Positions 52,924 through 53,283 of a stretch of 53,283 nucleotides of DNA are shown piece after piece. This DNA comes from CAYTRP01 sp964625145 (GTDB lineage: Bacteria; Sumerlaeota; Sumerlaeia; SLMS01; JAHLLQ01). The notes beneath the pieces are model-generated. The model did not search any database. It was not told the DNA's origin and saw only the letters and a program-made list of their open reading frames with translations. Within the stretch, counting starts at the first letter, position 1. Every line of letters starts with the position of its first letter. The stretch covers positions 1 through 53,283 of the forward strand of contig CAZVAQ010000006.1 in assembly GCA_964625145.1 (NCBI GenBank), read 5' to 3'. The translations under genes and the position numbers were made by a program.

Positions 52924-53145
52924 GGAGGGCCGAGAATCCCGGAAGCGGCGGCCCGCGCCATGGGATTGCCGGAGGCCAAGACCACGACAAGCCGCGCCGT
53001 GCTCTCGCAGGTCGGCAACATATCCTCGCCAACGGTGCTGTTCATTCTCAAGGAATTGCTGGAGAGCGCCGACCATCACAACACCGTCAAACTGATGGCG
53101 TACGGAGTGGGACTGGCGGACTTTTGCCTTCAGGCGCCTGCAAAG
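52924..53145 (+). pseudogene. C-terminal remnant of a type III polyketide synthase
   Basis: A reading frame here gives GGPRIPEAAARAMGLPEAK, then SRAVLSQVGNISSPTVLF and LKELL, and MAYGVGLADF. These match the C-terminal end of chalcone-synthase-like enzymes: the HPGGPKI segment, SRxVLxxYGNMSSxTVLFVL and the (A/M)(F/Y)GPG region. The catalytic Cys and the first ~300 residues are absent; the DUF2721 gene occupies that space, and a stop lies in frame at 52876. After MAYGVG the frame departs from the family and runs off the window. It is best read as a decayed gene fragment. Confidence 0.6.
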
Positions 53146-53283
53146 TGCAGTTGTAGACGGGGGAAAGATTCCCCCGGCAACCGCTCGCAGTTCATCGTGG
53201 AACACTGTCGTTATTCCCCTGTCAATGCACCCCCAGCAACTGCGGCACCGGTGGCATGGCGTTGCTGTCCCCGCCGCGTTGGC

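Noticed and set aside
53222..53283. Possible 3' end of a minus-strand gene, reading GGDSNAMPPVPQLLGVH before a stop
   Set aside because: Only about 20 codons are visible and no family can be recognised.

Overview
This is a high-GC, gene-dense bacterial segment with two assembly gaps (10 N at 35124-35133 and 100 N at 40509-40608), so it probably comes from a draft or metagenome-assembled genome. The organism looks didermic (Gram-negative-type envelope): YidC carries the large periplasmic domain, there is an arabinose-5-phosphate isomerase for Kdo/LPS, an RseP site-2 protease, an AsmA/TamB-like protein, many lipoprotein signals and dTDP-rhamnose genes. Divergent versions of common families, fused enzymes and GTG/TTG starts suggest a little-studied lineage, for example the Sumerlaeota/Hydrogenedentota/Planctomycetota area. 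That placement is a guess; no rRNA or tRNA gene was seen.

Layout. 0.3-4.4 kb (minus): yidC, jag and cysK, ending in a strong terminator. 4.6-7.8 kb (plus): secreted glycerophosphodiesterase, secreted metallophosphatase and a membrane protein. 7.8-11.9 kb (minus): a possible sugar-alcohol/sugar-phosphate cluster of a sorbose-phosphate-reductase-like dehydrogenase, a KdsD/GutQ isomerase coupled by a TTGA overlap, and a mannitol-dehydrogenase-family enzyme. Opposite it lies a fused alpha/beta 2-oxoacid dehydrogenase E1 (12.3-14.8 kb). 15.0-18.1 kb: small ORF, lipoprotein, LysM-L,D-transpeptidase and a PHP-domain protein. 18.4-24.6 kb (minus): four exported proteins, including one with long Ser-based tripeptide repeats and a TPR lipoprotein. 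24.7-28.2 kb (plus): dxr-rseP (ATGA overlap) and a D-Ala-D-Ala dipeptidase. 28.3-32.8 kb: folP, a RidA fusion, and divergent rmlA/rmlB. 33.0-37.7 kb: AsmA-like protein and a BioF-type enzyme. 37.7-39.7 kb (minus): mntR, a small protein and a YbiR-like permease. 39.9-45.0 kb: hisB and a MATE pump (both cut by the gap), an AmpG-like MFS carrier with an inserted domain, and an unknown membrane protein. 45.1-50.0 kb (minus): NlpC/P60 protein with a dead amidase-like domain, then pstS-pstC-pstA without pstB. 50.3-53.3 kb (plus): cysS, a UVR/zinc-finger protein, a DUF2721 protein and a remnant of a type III polyketide synthase.

The most unusual feature is not a gene. Heptanucleotide tandem arrays of two related families (units GTTCCTC and GGAGGAA/GGATGAA) lie between genes. 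Seven of the nine begin within about 6 bases of a stop codon and run in a fixed orientation relative to the gene just ended. Short 9-base arrays and GGGCATCC hairpins occur in other gaps. No CRISPR array, transposase or phage module was found. Much of the coding content serves the envelope: membrane protein insertion, peptidoglycan remodelling, LPS sugar supply, O-antigen sugar and outer-membrane lipoproteins.
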